This document shows positions 1 through 9,567 of a DNA stretch of 64,000 bases, one piece after another (the stretch's first letter is position 1; the number at the start of each line of letters is the position of its first letter). The stretch covers positions 27,930 to 91,929 of the forward strand of contig JBDNFD010000077.1 in assembly GCA_041689995.1 (NCBI GenBank), written 5' to 3'. The position numbers and the translations under genes are program-made. This stretch comes from DASSWG01 sp041689995. GTDB lineage: Bacteria; Bacteroidota; Bacteroidia; Flavobacteriales; Flavobacteriaceae. The notes under the pieces were generated by a model that was not told where the DNA came from, ran no database searches, and saw nothing but the letters and a program-made list of their open reading frames with translations.

Positions 1-684
1 CAAAAAAAACAGGCGGCCAATTTTATATTTAGTTCTTCCTGCACCGTTTATGGCCAAGCCGATGAATTGCCAATTTCTGAAAACGCACCGGTAAAAAAAG
101 CGGAATCGCCCTATGGGAATACCAAGCAAATTGGGGAAGAAATTATCCGTGATGTTTGTAAGATCAGTCCGAATTTTAAAGCAATTTCGTTGCGCTATTT
201 TAATCCGATTGGCGCTCATTCTAGTATAAAAATTGGCGAGTTGCCCATTGGCACGCCACAAAACTTGATCCCTTTTATTACCCAAACAGCGATCGGGAAA
301 CGAAAGGAATTATCGGTTTTTGGTGATGATTATTCCACCAAAGACGGAACATGCATTCGCGATTATATTCATGTGATGGATTTGGCCGAAGCCCACGTGG
401 TAGCTCTTAAGCGATTGCTGGAAGCCAAGGAAAAATCAAATTATGAGGTTTTTAATTTGGGGACCGGAAGAGGTAATTCCGTGTTGGAAGTTATCGATAC
501 TTTCGAAAAAACCACCGGTGAAAAACTCGACTATAAAATTGCGCCAAGAAGAAAGGGCGATGTCACGGCCGCCTATGCCGACACCACCAAAGCAAACAGG
601 GAATTGGGTTGGAAAACAAAACTGCGGTTGGCCGATGCGCTGGAAAGCGCTTGGAAATGGGAACAACAGCAAGCAAAACAATAA
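1..684 (+). CDS. galE: UDP-glucose 4-epimerase, 5' end cut by window edge
   Basis: Interconverts UDP-glucose and UDP-galactose in the cytoplasm (Leloir pathway and supply of galactose for surface glycans). The reading frame is open from base 1, so the N-terminal roughly 110 residues, including the GxxGxxG NAD-binding loop, lie outside the window. Visible are the catalytic Ser/Thr segment SSSCTVYG and the YGNTK motif, which supplies the catalytic Tyr and Lys of extended SDR enzymes. Further on are RYFNPIGAH and the GDDYSTKDGTCIRDYIHV stretch, typical of GalE. The first start-like codon inside the window (TTG at 67) is internal and not the true start. Identification as GalE rather than another sugar epimerase is strong. 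Confidence 0.93.
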   Translation, partial: QKKQAANFIFSSSCTVYGQADELPISENAPVKKAESPYGNTKQIGEEIIRDVCKISPNFKAISLRYFNPIGAHSSIKIGELPIGTPQNLIPFITQTAIGKRKELSVFGDDYSTKDGTCIRDYIHVMDLAEAHVVALKRLLEAKEKSNYEVFNLGTGRGNSVLEVIDTFEKTTGEKLDYKIAPRRKGDVTAAYADTTKANRELGWKTKLRLADALESAWKWEQQQAKQ

Positions 685-794
685 TTATTTGCTTGTGACC
701 CAAAAGGCGTGAATGACCCAGAATTTTAGCCTTGTTTCTCTTTTTCTTTCGGGTTCTGGAAAAAACAAAAATTCCCTGATGCGTTTAAATAAAG

Positions 795-802
795 TATTTT
801 TG
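795..802 (+). promoter_or_regulatory. -7 promoter element TATTTTTG before the DEAD-box helicase
   Basis: This matches the Bacteroidota TAnnTTTG consensus and lies 15 bases before the ATG at 818. It supports that start over the upstream in-frame ATG at 713, which would lie outside the transcript. No well-spaced TTG is visible. Confidence 0.45.
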
Positions 803-817
803 TCAAAAAAAATAGCG

Positions 818-1927
818 ATGACATTTGAACAATTAGGGGTTTCGGAAAACTTAATAAAAGGCTTGAAAGAAATGGGCATAATTGAGCCCACAAAAATTCA
901 GCAGGCCGCAATCCCAATTTTATCCCAGGGAAATGTGGATTTCATAGGCCAAGCTCCAACTGGAACTGGAAAGACGGCGGCTTTTGGATTACCGTTATTA
1001 GCAAAAATAGATCCGGATGAGAATGTGGTCCAAGCACTGATTTTGTCTCCCACGCGTGAATTGGGGCAACAAATAGCAAAACAACTCTTCAAATTCACCA
1101 AATATTCTGATAAGATTTTTACGGAAGCGGTTTATGGAGGAGAAAAAATAGATATTCAAATTGCACGCCTGAACCGGCCAACACAAATAGTGGTTGCCAC
1201 ACCAGGGCGTTTAATTGATTTGTTGGAGCGAAAGGCAGTAGATATTTCAACCATCAAAACATTGGTGATGGATGAAGCGGACGAAATGCTAAGCATGGGC
1301 TTTAAAAAAGAGTTGACCTCAATTTTGGGGAAAACTCAGGGCAGCCGGAGTATCTGGCTTTTTTCTGCCACTATGCCGGCGGAATTGAACGACATTGTCA
1401 AACGCTATGTTAAACCAAATGCCGTGCGCGTGCATATTGATAAAGAAGATGCCGTGAATAAAAATATTGACCACCAATTTGTGGTTCAGGATGACAATAG
1501 TAAGTTGGATACGTTGGTTTATTTTCTGAAATATCACGAAAAAGACCGTGGGATTATTTTTACCAGAACAAAAGTGACCGCACGCACTTTGGAGAAACAA
1601 TTAAAAGCAAAAAATCAGACGGTTGGTTTGTTGGAAGGCGATATGACGCAAAAAGATAGAGATAAAGTAATGCGTGCATTCAAAAACAAAAACCTTCAAT
1701 TTTTGGTTTCCACAGATGTGGCCGCCAGGGGAATTGACATCGCCGATTTGGCATTTGTGGTCCATTATCAAATGCCCGATCAAACAGAATATTATACACA
1801 TCGCGCGGGAAGAACTGCCCGTGCCGGAAAAACAGGTCTTTCGTTGGCTTTGGTAAACCAAAAAGAATTATTGATTTTGCGGAAAATAGAAAGGGAATTG
1901 AAAATTAAATTTTTACAAATTCGTTAA
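818..1927 (+). CDS. DEAD-box RNA helicase (core-only)
   Basis: ATP-dependent RNA unwinding, with a likely role in ribosome assembly or mRNA turnover. The 369-residue protein carries the full superfamily 2 motif set. The Q-motif region is near residue 28, Walker A APTGTGKT at 46-53, then PTREL, TPGR, DEAD at 153-156, SAT at 184-186, ARGIDI, and HRAGRTAR near the end. It stops soon after motif VI and lacks the basic or DbpA-like C-terminal extension seen in many RhlE/CsdA relatives. An in-frame ATG at 713 would add 35 residues of low-complexity sequence. The start MTFEQLG is preferred because the Q-motif region begins normally there and a promoter-like box lies just upstream. Confidence 0.9.
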   Translation: MTFEQLGVSENLIKGLKEMGIIEPTKIQQAAIPILSQGNVDFIGQAPTGTGKTAAFGLPLLAKIDPDENVVQALILSPTRELGQQIAKQLFKFTKYSDKIFTEAVYGGEKIDIQIARLNRPTQIVVATPGRLIDLLERKAVDISTIKTLVMDEADEMLSMGFKKELTSILGKTQGSRSIWLFSATMPAELNDIVKRYVKPNAVRVHIDKEDAVNKNIDHQFVVQDDNSKLDTLVYFLKYHEKDRGIIFTRTKVTARTLEKQLKAKNQTVGLLEGDMTQKDRDKVMRAFKNKNLQFLVSTDVAARGIDIADLAFVVHYQMPDQTEYYTHRAGRTARAGKTGLSLALVNQKELLILRKIERELKIKFLQIR

Positions 1928-1931
1928 ACCA

Positions 1932-2327
1932 TTAATTTTCTTCTGCGTAAGCGGTCAATGATTCGTTGAATTCTTTAATTTCCAGAAGGTTCAGACGATT
2001 GTCGGCATCTTTCATCAATGAAACCAAGTAGAACAAACTCTCTTTTGGTTTTACGTCAATTTCCAGATCGTGATCATCTTGCATTTCAAAATCCACTTCC
2101 AAATCGTCGATTGGTTCATCTATTGGAATCGGAATGTTAAAAGTGTCATAGGCTTCGATATGCTCGCAGGTTAAGCGTATTGCTTTTGCGATTACGGGTT
2201 CCTTTTCTTCTACCGCAAAAGGGCGTAATCGTTGCAAATCGTTTATTAAGATATTAGTGATGATCCCGGCATGGTTTAGGTCATCCAAGATTTTTTTTAT
2301 GAGTTTTTGCGCTTTAGGACTTTTCAA
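1932..2327 (-). CDS. conserved hypothetical acidic protein
   Basis: A 131-residue soluble protein with no signal peptide or membrane segment. The N-terminal half is helical and basic. The C-terminal half has a strongly acidic stretch around residues 65-92, rich in Asp and Glu, with short Ile-Pro repeats. I do not recognise a domain. It lies tail-to-tail with the DEAD-box gene, four bases apart, and has its own promoter region of about 250 bases shared divergently with the next helicase. Coding is supported by the intact frame and normal codon use. Confidence 0.7.
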   Translation of the reverse strand: MKSPKAQKLIKKILDDLNHAGIITNILINDLQRLRPFAVEEKEPVIAKAIRLTCEHIEAYDTFNIPIPIDEPIDDLEVDFEMQDDHDLEIDVKPKESLFYLVSLMKDADNRLNLLEIKEFNESLTAYAEEN

Positions 2328-2575
2328 GGGAAAATAGTTTTAAAAGACAAAAATATATTTTTAAATGGAATATCGCATGGATTTTAATGGGAAATTACAG
2401 ATCATTTTTTCTTAGGTCAAAAATAACAGATCTGATTTTTGTAATCCACTTATTGTGAAAGGACTAAGTTTTGACGGTTTTATTTTGGTATGAAAAATTT
2501 CGGGAAACCTTTAAAACGACGTAATTTTGCAAGATTTTATTTTTTTAATGCACCAAAAAGAACAAGGGTTTTAGG

Positions 2576-4072
2576 ATGGAAAAGATAGTGGAGAAAGAAT
2601 TGTATGATTACCAGGAAAAGGATTTGGAAAAGATTTTTAATTGTTTTGAAACTTCCAAACACAATAGTAATTTATTGTATCAACTTCCCACAGGTGGGGG
2701 AAAAACCGTGGTTTTCTCTGAAATCGTTAGACGATATATTGCACAAACCAATAAAAATGTGGTCATTCTGACGCACCGCATTGAACTTTGTAAGCAGACT
2801 TCCAAAATGTTGAATGGTTTTGGTGTGCGAAACAAGATTATTAATAGTAAGGTAAAGGAACTTCCCGATCAGCACGAATATCAATGTTTTGTCGCGATGG
2901 TCGAAACTTTGAACAATCGTTTGAACGATGAAAAATTGGAAGTGGAAAATGTTGGTTTGGTGATTATTGATGAAGCACATTACAATTCTTTCACCAAATT
3001 GTTCAAATATTTTGAAGATTCATTTATTCTTGGGGTAACGGCAACTCCTTTGAGTTCTAATATCAAGCTTCCCATGAAAGATAATTATGAAGCATTGATC
3101 GTTGGGGATTCCATTTCTTCCCTTATTGATAAAGGATATTTGGCCAAAGCAAATACGATTCGTTATGATGTGGGCTTAAGTTCACTGCAAGTTGGTATGA
3201 ATGGTGATTACACCGTGAAATCTTCCGAAGATCTCTATACCAATATGTCCATGCAAGAAAAGTTGATACAAGCTTATGAGGAAAAATGCAAAGGGAAAAA
3301 AACGCTTATTTTCAACAATGGTATCAATACGTCATGGTATGTTTATCAAACTTTTTTGGATGCCGGTTACGAAATCCGTCATTTGGACAACACGCATAGC
3401 AAAAAAGAACGCAAGGATATTTTGAGATGGTTCAACGAAAAGCCCGATGCCATTTTAACTTCCGTAAGTATTCTCACTACTGGGTTTGACGAACCCACGG
3501 TAGAAAACATCATTCTGAACAGGGCCACGAAATCGCTGACTTTATATTATCAGATGATTGGTCGCGGCTCACGAAAACTTCCCAAAAAGAATGTCTTCAA
3601 TGTGATCGATCTGGGAAACAATGCCGCCCGGTTCGGACTTTGGGACGCTCCCGTAGATTGGGCGCAAATATTCAAAAATCCCGATTTCTTTCTGGATAAT
3701 ATGGTCGATGACGAAGATATAGAACGTAATTTCTCTTATTCCATGCCGGAAGAAACACGAAAACTTTTCGCCAATTCTGAAAATATTGAATTTGATATTA
3801 AGAAAGTATATAATGAAACGACGAATAATGGTGAAAAATCCAAGGCGGTTTTGGAGCGATCGATTGAGCAACACGCCAAAATGTGCATTGAAAACAGCGA
3901 GGATGTATTTGATGCACGCTTGCTTGCCCGTGAACTCAAAGAGGATATTCAAGACCGGATTCGCCGCTATTCTTATTGCATTATCAATAACACCAAAAAT
4001 TATAAAGATTGGTTGAACGAAGATTACAATCGGAAACTGCGCTCGAGGATCAATGAACTTTCGCGTGACTGA
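2576..4072 (+). CDS. DEAD/DEAH-box superfamily 2 helicase (COG1061-like)
   Basis: A 498-residue putative DNA or RNA helicase of the Ssl2/type III restriction-helicase-like branch. Walker A PTGGGKT is at 38-44, the DEAH box at 132-135, then a GVTATPLS motif III-like segment. The second RecA domain has TGFDEPTV and the motif VI segment MIGRGSR. After the helicase core (about residue 375) the C-terminal 120 residues are helical and match nothing I recognise. A TAATTTTG box at 2522-2529 is a plausible -7 element. No methylase or nuclease gene is adjacent, so it is not evidently part of a restriction or defence system. A housekeeping role is likely. Confidence 0.82.
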   Translation: MEKIVEKELYDYQEKDLEKIFNCFETSKHNSNLLYQLPTGGGKTVVFSEIVRRYIAQTNKNVVILTHRIELCKQTSKMLNGFGVRNKIINSKVKELPDQHEYQCFVAMVETLNNRLNDEKLEVENVGLVIIDEAHYNSFTKLFKYFEDSFILGVTATPLSSNIKLPMKDNYEALIVGDSISSLIDKGYLAKANTIRYDVGLSSLQVGMNGDYTVKSSEDLYTNMSMQEKLIQAYEEKCKGKKTLIFNNGINTSWYVYQTFLDAGYEIRHLDNTHSKKERKDILRWFNEKPDAILTSVSILTTGFDEPTVENIILNRATKSLTLYYQMIGRGSRKLPKKNVFNVIDLGNNAARFGLWDAPVDWAQIFKNPDFFLDNMVDDEDIERNFSYSMPEETRKLFANSENIEFDIKKVYNETTNNGEKSKAVLERSIEQHAKMCIENSEDVFDARLLARELKEDIQDRIRRYSYCIINNTKNYKDWLNEDYNRKLRSRINELSRD

Positions 4073-4092
4073 TTATTTTCTGGTTGGTTTCC

Positions 4093-4120
4093 AAACAAAA
4101 AAGCCACCCAATTGGATGGC
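4093..4120 (-). terminator. rho-independent terminator of the lipoprotein gene
   Basis: Read on the minus strand, a seven-pair stem GCCATCC/GGGTGGC (one G-U pair) with an AATT loop is followed by six T residues. It sits about 24 bases after the stop of the minus-strand gene ending at 4144. Confidence 0.7.
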
Positions 4121-4143
4121 CTTTCCTCATCATTAACTAAAAA

Positions 4144-5166
4144 TTACATTTTTTCAGGACTTAATACGCCTCCGTGATCGGAACTCTTAAAATTGAATTT
4201 ATAGGCTTTAATGGATTGTGATGACTCCGTTCCTGCGACTCCTTTTGGTGCGGTACCGCTAATGTTGAATTTCAAGACGGAAGTTGGATCGTTCATATCA
4301 TCATCTGGCGAAAAACTTCCATTGTATGGGTTTATTCCTTGAGTGGTGGCTATCAGAGCTCCATCATAATAAACGGTTACAATATAATCGGTGTTGCCAT
4401 CTACACTACAATTCGACCACAAATTGATCAGGACTTCATATTCGCCTTCTTCGATGGTAACCGATGAATTATCTTCATAAAAAATATTCTCGTTGTTGAT
4501 GTTGTCCAAAGAACACGCCGCATTGCTGTCCACGTCCAATTGTCCACCGTTGCCGGAAATGGAACTGCCATAATATATTTCTTCACCATTGGGCTCAATT
4601 AAATGAAGATCGACATCATTGGGCTGATTCCAAGACATACTAATTTGAAGCAATCCGGTTCCCGCTTCCATTAAATTTACCGGCAAATAGGAATATTCGC
4701 TGAAATTTCCTTCTCCATCTCCCACAGCAATGGCAAGTGTGAAATTTGATGCGGCTTCCTGTCCGATCAGTAATTGTATCGATGCCATGACCGATTCTAT
4801 ATTGACGCCTTTTCCACCCAAATCATCGAACGTGGCGAAATAAAAACCCTGCACATCCTGCACACCAATTATCAATGTGGAAGGAGCTCCACTGGCCGTG
4901 ATGGCAAGTGAATTACTCCCCCCGGCCAAAACAATTCCATTTCCTTGTACTTCTTCCACCATTAATGTGCTGGAATTGCTCACAGGTAATTTCTCATCGG
5001 AAAATCCAGCTCCGGGAATATCGAAATAAGTTTTTGGATAGTTTGTGTCGGCTATTGGATTTTTGTCCGGATTATCATCTTTGCCACAAGCAATAATGGT
5101 TAATGAGATCACAAGTAGTAGTGCGATTTTTTGGAAATTAATTTGATTGGTTATTTTGGTTTTCAT
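4144..5166 (-). CDS. secreted lipoprotein with YfaP/DUF2135-like domain
   Basis: A 340-residue protein with an N-terminal signal of the lipoprotein type: a basic start, a hydrophobic stretch, then IIACGK with the lipidated Cys at about residue 27. The central part contains NDVDLHLIEPNGEEIYYG followed by GGQLDVDSNAAC. This resembles the beta-sandwich of the YfaP/DUF2135 group, in which a DVDLH-PxGExIYY motif precedes GGxLDVD. The rest has no recognised domain. Probably anchored in the outer membrane or periplasm, with unknown function. The gene stands alone and is followed by a clear terminator. Confidence 0.8.
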   Translation of the reverse strand: MKTKITNQINFQKIALLLVISLTIIACGKDDNPDKNPIADTNYPKTYFDIPGAGFSDEKLPVSNSSTLMVEEVQGNGIVLAGGSNSLAITASGAPSTLIIGVQDVQGFYFATFDDLGGKGVNIESVMASIQLLIGQEAASNFTLAIAVGDGEGNFSEYSYLPVNLMEAGTGLLQISMSWNQPNDVDLHLIEPNGEEIYYGSSISGNGGQLDVDSNAACSLDNINNENIFYEDNSSVTIEEGEYEVLINLWSNCSVDGNTDYIVTVYYDGALIATTQGINPYNGSFSPDDDMNDPTSVLKFNISGTAPKGVAGTESSQSIKAYKFNFKSSDHGGVLSPEKM

Positions 5167-5362
5167 GATTTTGATTTTTAAGAATTGTATTTTTGGTTTT
5201 AATGAATTTTTTTCTGATTGGTTAACATAGAAATCAAAATACTGAATTTCTTTGTTTTTTGTTATAGTGTAAAACTATTCCTTCTTTATGTTCTAGGAAA
5301 TACCCATCAACTGGTATTTTTCATAAAATAAAAGGAAATCTTTAAGATTGATTTAAAACTCG

Positions 5363-5390
5363 TTGTTATCCCGATGTTTTCCTATATTTG
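5363..5390 (+). promoter_or_regulatory. promoter of fabG
   Basis: TTG at 5363-5365, then 17 bases, then TATATTTG at 5383-5390, a full match to the flavobacterial TTG/TAnnTTTG pattern. It places the 5' end roughly 30 bases before the ATG at 5425. Confidence 0.6.
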
Positions 5391-5424
5391 GAAATCAAAA
5401 AATCAAAGAATTAAAAGTAGAAAG

Positions 5425-6171
5425 ATGAAACTTTTAGAAGGAAAAAATGTATTAATTACCGGGGCCAGTCGAGGAATCGGGAGAGGGATCGCCGAAATCT
5501 TTGCAAAAAATGGGGCCAATGTGGCTTTCACTTATAGTTCTTCTGTGGAAGCCGCTGAAAAACTGGAAAAAGAATTGAACTCATATTCGATAAAAGCCAA
5601 AGCATATAAATCCGATGCAGCAAATTTTGAAGAAGCGCAAGAATTGATGAGGCAGGTTTTGGCGGATTTCGGTGGAATAGATAGTTTGATCAACAATGCG
5701 GGAATCACCAAAGACAATCTTTTGATGCGAATGAGCGAAGAGGATTTTGATAAAGTGCTGGAAGTGAATTTAAAATCGGTGTTCAACCTGACCAAAGCGG
5801 TCCTTAAACCTATGTTGAAACAACGCAAAGGTAGCATCATCAATATAAGTTCGGTGGTTGGGGTAAAAGGAAACGCGGGACAAGCAAATTATTCGGCTTC
5901 AAAAGCAGGAATAATTGGATTTTCAAAATCCATGGCACTGGAACTTGGCTCTCGAAATATCAGAACAAATGTGATTGCCCCTGGTTTTATTGAAACCGAA
6001 ATGACGGCAAAATTAGATGAAAAAATAGTGGCCGGCTGGCGGGAAGCAATTCCCTTGAAACGAGGCGGTTCACCTGAAGATATTGCAAACGCCTGTTTGT
6101 TTTTCGCCAGTGATCTGAGTGATTACATTACGGGACAAGTGCTTCACGTTGATGGAGGAATGTTGACTTAA
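5425..6171 (+). CDS. fabG: 3-oxoacyl-[acyl-carrier-protein] reductase
   Basis: NADPH-dependent reduction of 3-oxoacyl-ACP to 3-hydroxyacyl-ACP in type II fatty-acid synthesis. The 248-residue length is exactly that of FabG. The cofactor loop GASRGIG is at 13-19 and NNAG at 90-93. The catalytic Ser (142/143), Tyr156 and Lys160 (YSASK) are present, as is the C-terminal ITGQVLHVDGG signature. An in-frame ATG at 5374 would add 17 residues but overlaps the promoter box, so MKLLEGK at 5425 is chosen. It probably shares a transcript with the von Willebrand protein that follows. Confidence 0.93.
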   Translation: MKLLEGKNVLITGASRGIGRGIAEIFAKNGANVAFTYSSSVEAAEKLEKELNSYSIKAKAYKSDAANFEEAQELMRQVLADFGGIDSLINNAGITKDNLLMRMSEEDFDKVLEVNLKSVFNLTKAVLKPMLKQRKGSIINISSVVGVKGNAGQANYSASKAGIIGFSKSMALELGSRNIRTNVIAPGFIETEMTAKLDEKIVAGWREAIPLKRGGSPEDIANACLFFASDLSDYITGQVLHVDGGMLT

Positions 6172-6249
6172 TTTTTTTCGCCGAAAAGCGATTTATTGAG
6201 TTTAATCAATTGGTTTCATCAAACCATAAAAGTGCCTTTTTTTAACCAA

Positions 6250-8283
6250 ATGACCACACAAACAATTTTTTGGGTTATCCTCGCCGCACTTGTTGCGCTA
6301 GGGCTTTCCTTGTTCCAATATTATTTTGGAAAGACAAAAAAGTCCAAAAATCGTTTGTGGTTCGCATTATTGCGCTTCATTACATGGTTTGGATTATTGC
6401 TGCTGTTGGTTAATCCGCAATTTTCAATGAAATCCTATCATATTGAAAAATCCCCGTTGATTTTGGCAGTAGATAATTCAAATTCCATTGAATATTTTGA
6501 AAAGGCGACAGAAGTTAGAAAGTTTGTCGCTGATTTTAAGAACAATGCGGAACTTACAAAACGTTTCAATCTTGAAATATATTCCTTTGGCGAAAATCTT
6601 CAGGCGGCAGATTCATTGAATTTTGACGAGAAACAGACCGAAATAGGAAAAGCTTTGCGCGAATTGCAGCAAATCCATAAAGGAAAATCGACACCAATCG
6701 TACTCGTGACCGATGGAAATCAGACTTTTGGTGAAGAATATCGTTATGCGGTAAAAGACCAATATTCTAAGATTTATCCGGTCGCTGTAGGCGATACAAC
6801 CCAATATACCGATTTGGAAATCTCGCAATTGAACGTGAATCGCTATACTTTTTTGAACAATAAATTTCCTGTTGAAATTTTCGTTAATTATGTTGGAGCT
6901 GAAAATGTTGAAAGTGAATTCATCATTCAGGAAGGGAACAAAACCGTTTTTCGGGAACAATTGCATTTTTCCGCAGAAAAAAAATCCAAACGGATTTCAG
7001 CTATACTTCCGGCCAATAGTATCGGCGTAAAGACTTACACGGCAAAAGTCCTTCCGCTGGATCAAGAAAAAAATAAAATTAATAATCAACGTCAATTTGC
7101 GATTGAAACCATCGGTCAGAAAACCGAAATATTAATTCTGGCCGGGATTTTACATCCAGACATTGGCGCTTTGAAAAAAGCTATTGAAAGTAATGAACAG
7201 CGTTCCGTTACCATAAAAACCACGAAGGATGATTTTAGTATCGGTGAATATCAATTGGTGATTTTGTATCAACCAAATTCTTCTTTTCAGTCTGTTTTTA
7301 AACAGTTGAAAGATTTGAAAATCAATAGTTTCACAATTACTGGAACGGCAACGGATTATACTTTTTTAAACGCTGCGCAAACTGATTTTCAGAAAAGGAT
7401 CAGTGCTCAGTTTGAAGATTATTTGCCTACTTTTAATAAGAATTATGGTGTTTTTCAGATTGAAAATATTGGTTTCAATGATTTTCCTCCGCTTGAAGAT
7501 GGATTTGGTGGAATTGATTTCCAAAATTCCATTCGTCCAATTTTATTTCAGAATATTCAAGGAATCTCCACCGAAACACCTTTGTTGGCAACAGCTGAAG
7601 AACAAGACGGTCGCCGGAAAGCTTTTCTTTTCGGGGAAGGTATTTGGAAATGGCGAGCCAAAAGTTATTTGGATTTCCATTCGTTCGAAAATTTCGATGG
7701 ATTTATGGGAAAATTAATTCAATATATAGCTTCTACAAAAAAGCGTGATCGCCTTGAGCTCACCTATAATTCCTTTTACAATAAAGGCGATGAGTTGACC
7801 ATTCAGGCTGAATATTTTGATAAGAATTTTGTTTTCGATCCACGGGCAAAATTAATGTTGTCCGCAAAAAATAAAGATTCGGGAGAAAATGTTCAACGTC
7901 CCTTTCTTTTAAAAAATACAGATTACGCAGTGAATCTCAGTGATTTTCCACCGGGGAAATACGCTTTTACCGTAAGTGTTGAAGACCAAAATTTGGCAAA
8001 ATCCGGCGAGTTTACCCTGATAGATTTTGAACCGGAAAAGCAGTTTATGAATGCCAATTTAAATCGGTTGCAAGAAGTGGCCAACAATCTAGGCAGTAAG
8101 GTTTATTTTTTGGATGGACCAGAAATTTTAAGAAAGGATCTATTGGAAAATGATGCTTTTCTGCCCGTTCAAAAAAGCACGCAAAAACTCATGTCCATCA
8201 TTGATTGGTATTATTTGTTGTCGATCATTATTCTTTCTCTTTCAATAGAATGGTTTTTTAGAAAATACAGCGGTTTGGTTTAG
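6250..8283 (+). CDS. membrane protein with periplasmic von Willebrand A-like domain
   Basis: A 677-residue protein. Two N-terminal membrane helices (about residues 5-25 and 38-58) are followed by a large soluble region and one C-terminal membrane helix near residues 650-670. After the second helix the segment LAVDNSNS fits the MIDAS metal-binding pattern DxSxS, and VLVTDGN provides the following VWA strand. This suggests a batA/VWA-type domain facing the periplasm. An in-frame TTG at 6196 would add 18 residues; the ATG at 6250 directly before the first membrane helix is preferred. Substrate and partners are unknown. Confidence 0.8.
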   Translation: MTTQTIFWVILAALVALGLSLFQYYFGKTKKSKNRLWFALLRFITWFGLLLLLVNPQFSMKSYHIEKSPLILAVDNSNSIEYFEKATEVRKFVADFKNNAELTKRFNLEIYSFGENLQAADSLNFDEKQTEIGKALRELQQIHKGKSTPIVLVTDGNQTFGEEYRYAVKDQYSKIYPVAVGDTTQYTDLEISQLNVNRYTFLNNKFPVEIFVNYVGAENVESEFIIQEGNKTVFREQLHFSAEKKSKRISAILPANSIGVKTYTAKVLPLDQEKNKINNQRQFAIETIGQKTEILILAGILHPDIGALKKAIESNEQRSVTIKTTKDDFSIGEYQLVILYQPNSSFQSVFKQLKDLKINSFTITGTATDYTFLNAAQTDFQKRISAQFEDYLPTFNKNYGVFQIENIGFNDFPPLEDGFGGIDFQNSIRPILFQNIQGISTETPLLATAEEQDGRRKAFLFGEGIWKWRAKSYLDFHSFENFDGFMGKLIQYIASTKKRDRLELTYNSFYNKGDELTIQAEYFDKNFVFDPRAKLMLSAKNKDSGENVQRPFLLKNTDYAVNLSDFPPGKYAFTVSVEDQNLAKSGEFTLIDFEPEKQFMNANLNRLQEVANNLGSKVYFLDGPEILRKDLLENDAFLPVQKSTQKLMSIIDWYYLLSIIILSLSIEWFFRKYSGLV

Positions 8284-8304
8284 TTGTTTTTTCAAACTTT
8301 ATGA

Positions 8305-9378
8305 TCAAAACCATTTTTTTCGTTTAAAAAACCAAAGCATTCCCAAGAAAACCAAGATCATTACGCACAAAACAAAGTAATATGCATACGGTTCATGAAG
8401 TTCCGGCATATTATCGAAATTCATTCCATATACTCCGGCAATGAATGTAAGTGGAATGAAAATGCTCGACATTATGGTCAAAACCTTCATCACTTCATTC
8501 ATTTTATTACTGATGGTTGTCATATACATGTCCATCAAACCCCAAGTCATTTCCCGATAAATTTCCACACTTTCCCCAATTTGCACGATATGATCCAATA
8601 GATCACGTATATAATTTTTTGTTTTGCTATGGATGAGCTGATTTTCGTCTCTTTCAAGTTGTTTGATTACTTCGCGCAAAGGCAACACTGTATTTCTGAT
8701 CTTTAAAATTTTTCGTTTCAAACGTTGTATTTCATTTGAAATATTTTCACGCGGATTTTTCGTTAGCAATTCATCTTCCAAAAATTCGATATTATCACTT
8801 AGATTTTCGATGATAATGAAATAATTATCGATAATAGCATCCAAAATGGAATACATGAGGAAATCGGCACCGCGCCAGCGAACCCTTCCTTTTGCATTGG
8901 CAATGCGGTTCCGTAGCCCGTCCAAAACATCCTCATTGGCTTCCTGGAATGTGAGCACATAATTTTTTCCGAGCACAATGCTGATGTGTTCTTTGATGAA
9001 TTTTCCCTGTTCATCGTGATAAAGCATTTTGAGCACCAGAAACAAATAATTCTCATGCTCTTCAATTTTTGGTCGTTGTTGTGTATTCACAATATCTTCT
9101 AGCAGCAACGGATGCAACCCATATTCTTTTCCCAATTCTTCAATATCGGACGTGTTGTTCAATCCATTAATATTTATCCAACTGATTTTATCCGTTTCTT
9201 TAAATTGAATCGCATCTTGCAAACGATCGCTTGTATAATGCTTATATTCCGATTCGTTGTACTGAATTATATCCAATACAGAAACTCCTTCTTTTGTACC
9301 TACATAGGTAACTTCGCCAGGAGCTTGATGTAACGAGGTATATTTGACGGACTTTTTTCTATAGGGTTGGAGCTTCAT
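8305..9378 (-). CDS. corA: CorA-family magnesium/cobalt transporter
   Basis: An inner-membrane channel for Mg2+ (and possibly Co2+), 357 residues long. The large N-terminal cytoplasmic funnel domain ends in a long helix. Two C-terminal membrane helices (about residues 296-318 and 330-350) are joined by a loop starting with the selectivity signature YGMNF. The basic tail KRKKWF is typical. Tail-to-tail with the VWA gene 21 bases away, and transcribed alone from a promoter region shared with the SatD operon. Confidence 0.93.
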   Translation of the reverse strand: MKLQPYRKKSVKYTSLHQAPGEVTYVGTKEGVSVLDIIQYNESEYKHYTSDRLQDAIQFKETDKISWININGLNNTSDIEELGKEYGLHPLLLEDIVNTQQRPKIEEHENYLFLVLKMLYHDEQGKFIKEHISIVLGKNYVLTFQEANEDVLDGLRNRIANAKGRVRWRGADFLMYSILDAIIDNYFIIIENLSDNIEFLEDELLTKNPRENISNEIQRLKRKILKIRNTVLPLREVIKQLERDENQLIHSKTKNYIRDLLDHIVQIGESVEIYREMTWGLMDMYMTTISNKMNEVMKVLTIMSSIFIPLTFIAGVYGMNFDNMPELHEPYAYYFVLCVMILVFLGMLWFFKRKKWF

Positions 9379-9460
9379 TGTTTTTTTGTTTCGATCTTTA
9401 AATATATTGTTTTTTTACGTTCCAAAGCACCTATTAATTTCAACATTTTTTCTTTATTAT

Positions 9461-9567
9461 TATAAGCCTGTGGACTTATATTTCAATATTATAAGCCCGT
9501 GGGCTTATATTCTCTTATTATAAGCCTGTGGGCTTATATTTTCATATTATAAGCTTTTTCACCTATA
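9461..9567. promoter_or_regulatory. four-copy palindromic operator array, 29-base period
   Basis: Four 20-base sites start at 9461, 9490, 9519 and 9548, each exactly 29 bases from the last. The consensus is TATAAGCC-NGTG-GGCTTATA. Copies 2 and 3 have perfect arms of at least eight bases, copy 1 has one arm mismatch, and copy 4 is degenerate. The nine-base linkers differ in sequence. Copy 4 overlaps the -7 box TATATTTG at 9564-9571 of the downstream gene, whose product carries a C-terminal helix-turn-helix. The array is best read as an operator set for the SatD operon, possibly autoregulated. Confidence 0.7.

Noticed and set aside
713..817. Upstream start for the DEAD-box helicase
   Set aside because: It adds low-complexity residues and lies before the -7 promoter box.
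2576..4072. Restriction-modification or phage-defence helicase
   Set aside because: No methylase, nuclease or other defence gene is adjacent and the protein stands alone among housekeeping genes.
9461..9567. Regularly spaced repeats resembling a CRISPR array
   Set aside because: The repeat is 20 bases, the linkers are nine bases, the sites are palindromes overlapping a promoter, and no cas gene is present. An operator array fits better.
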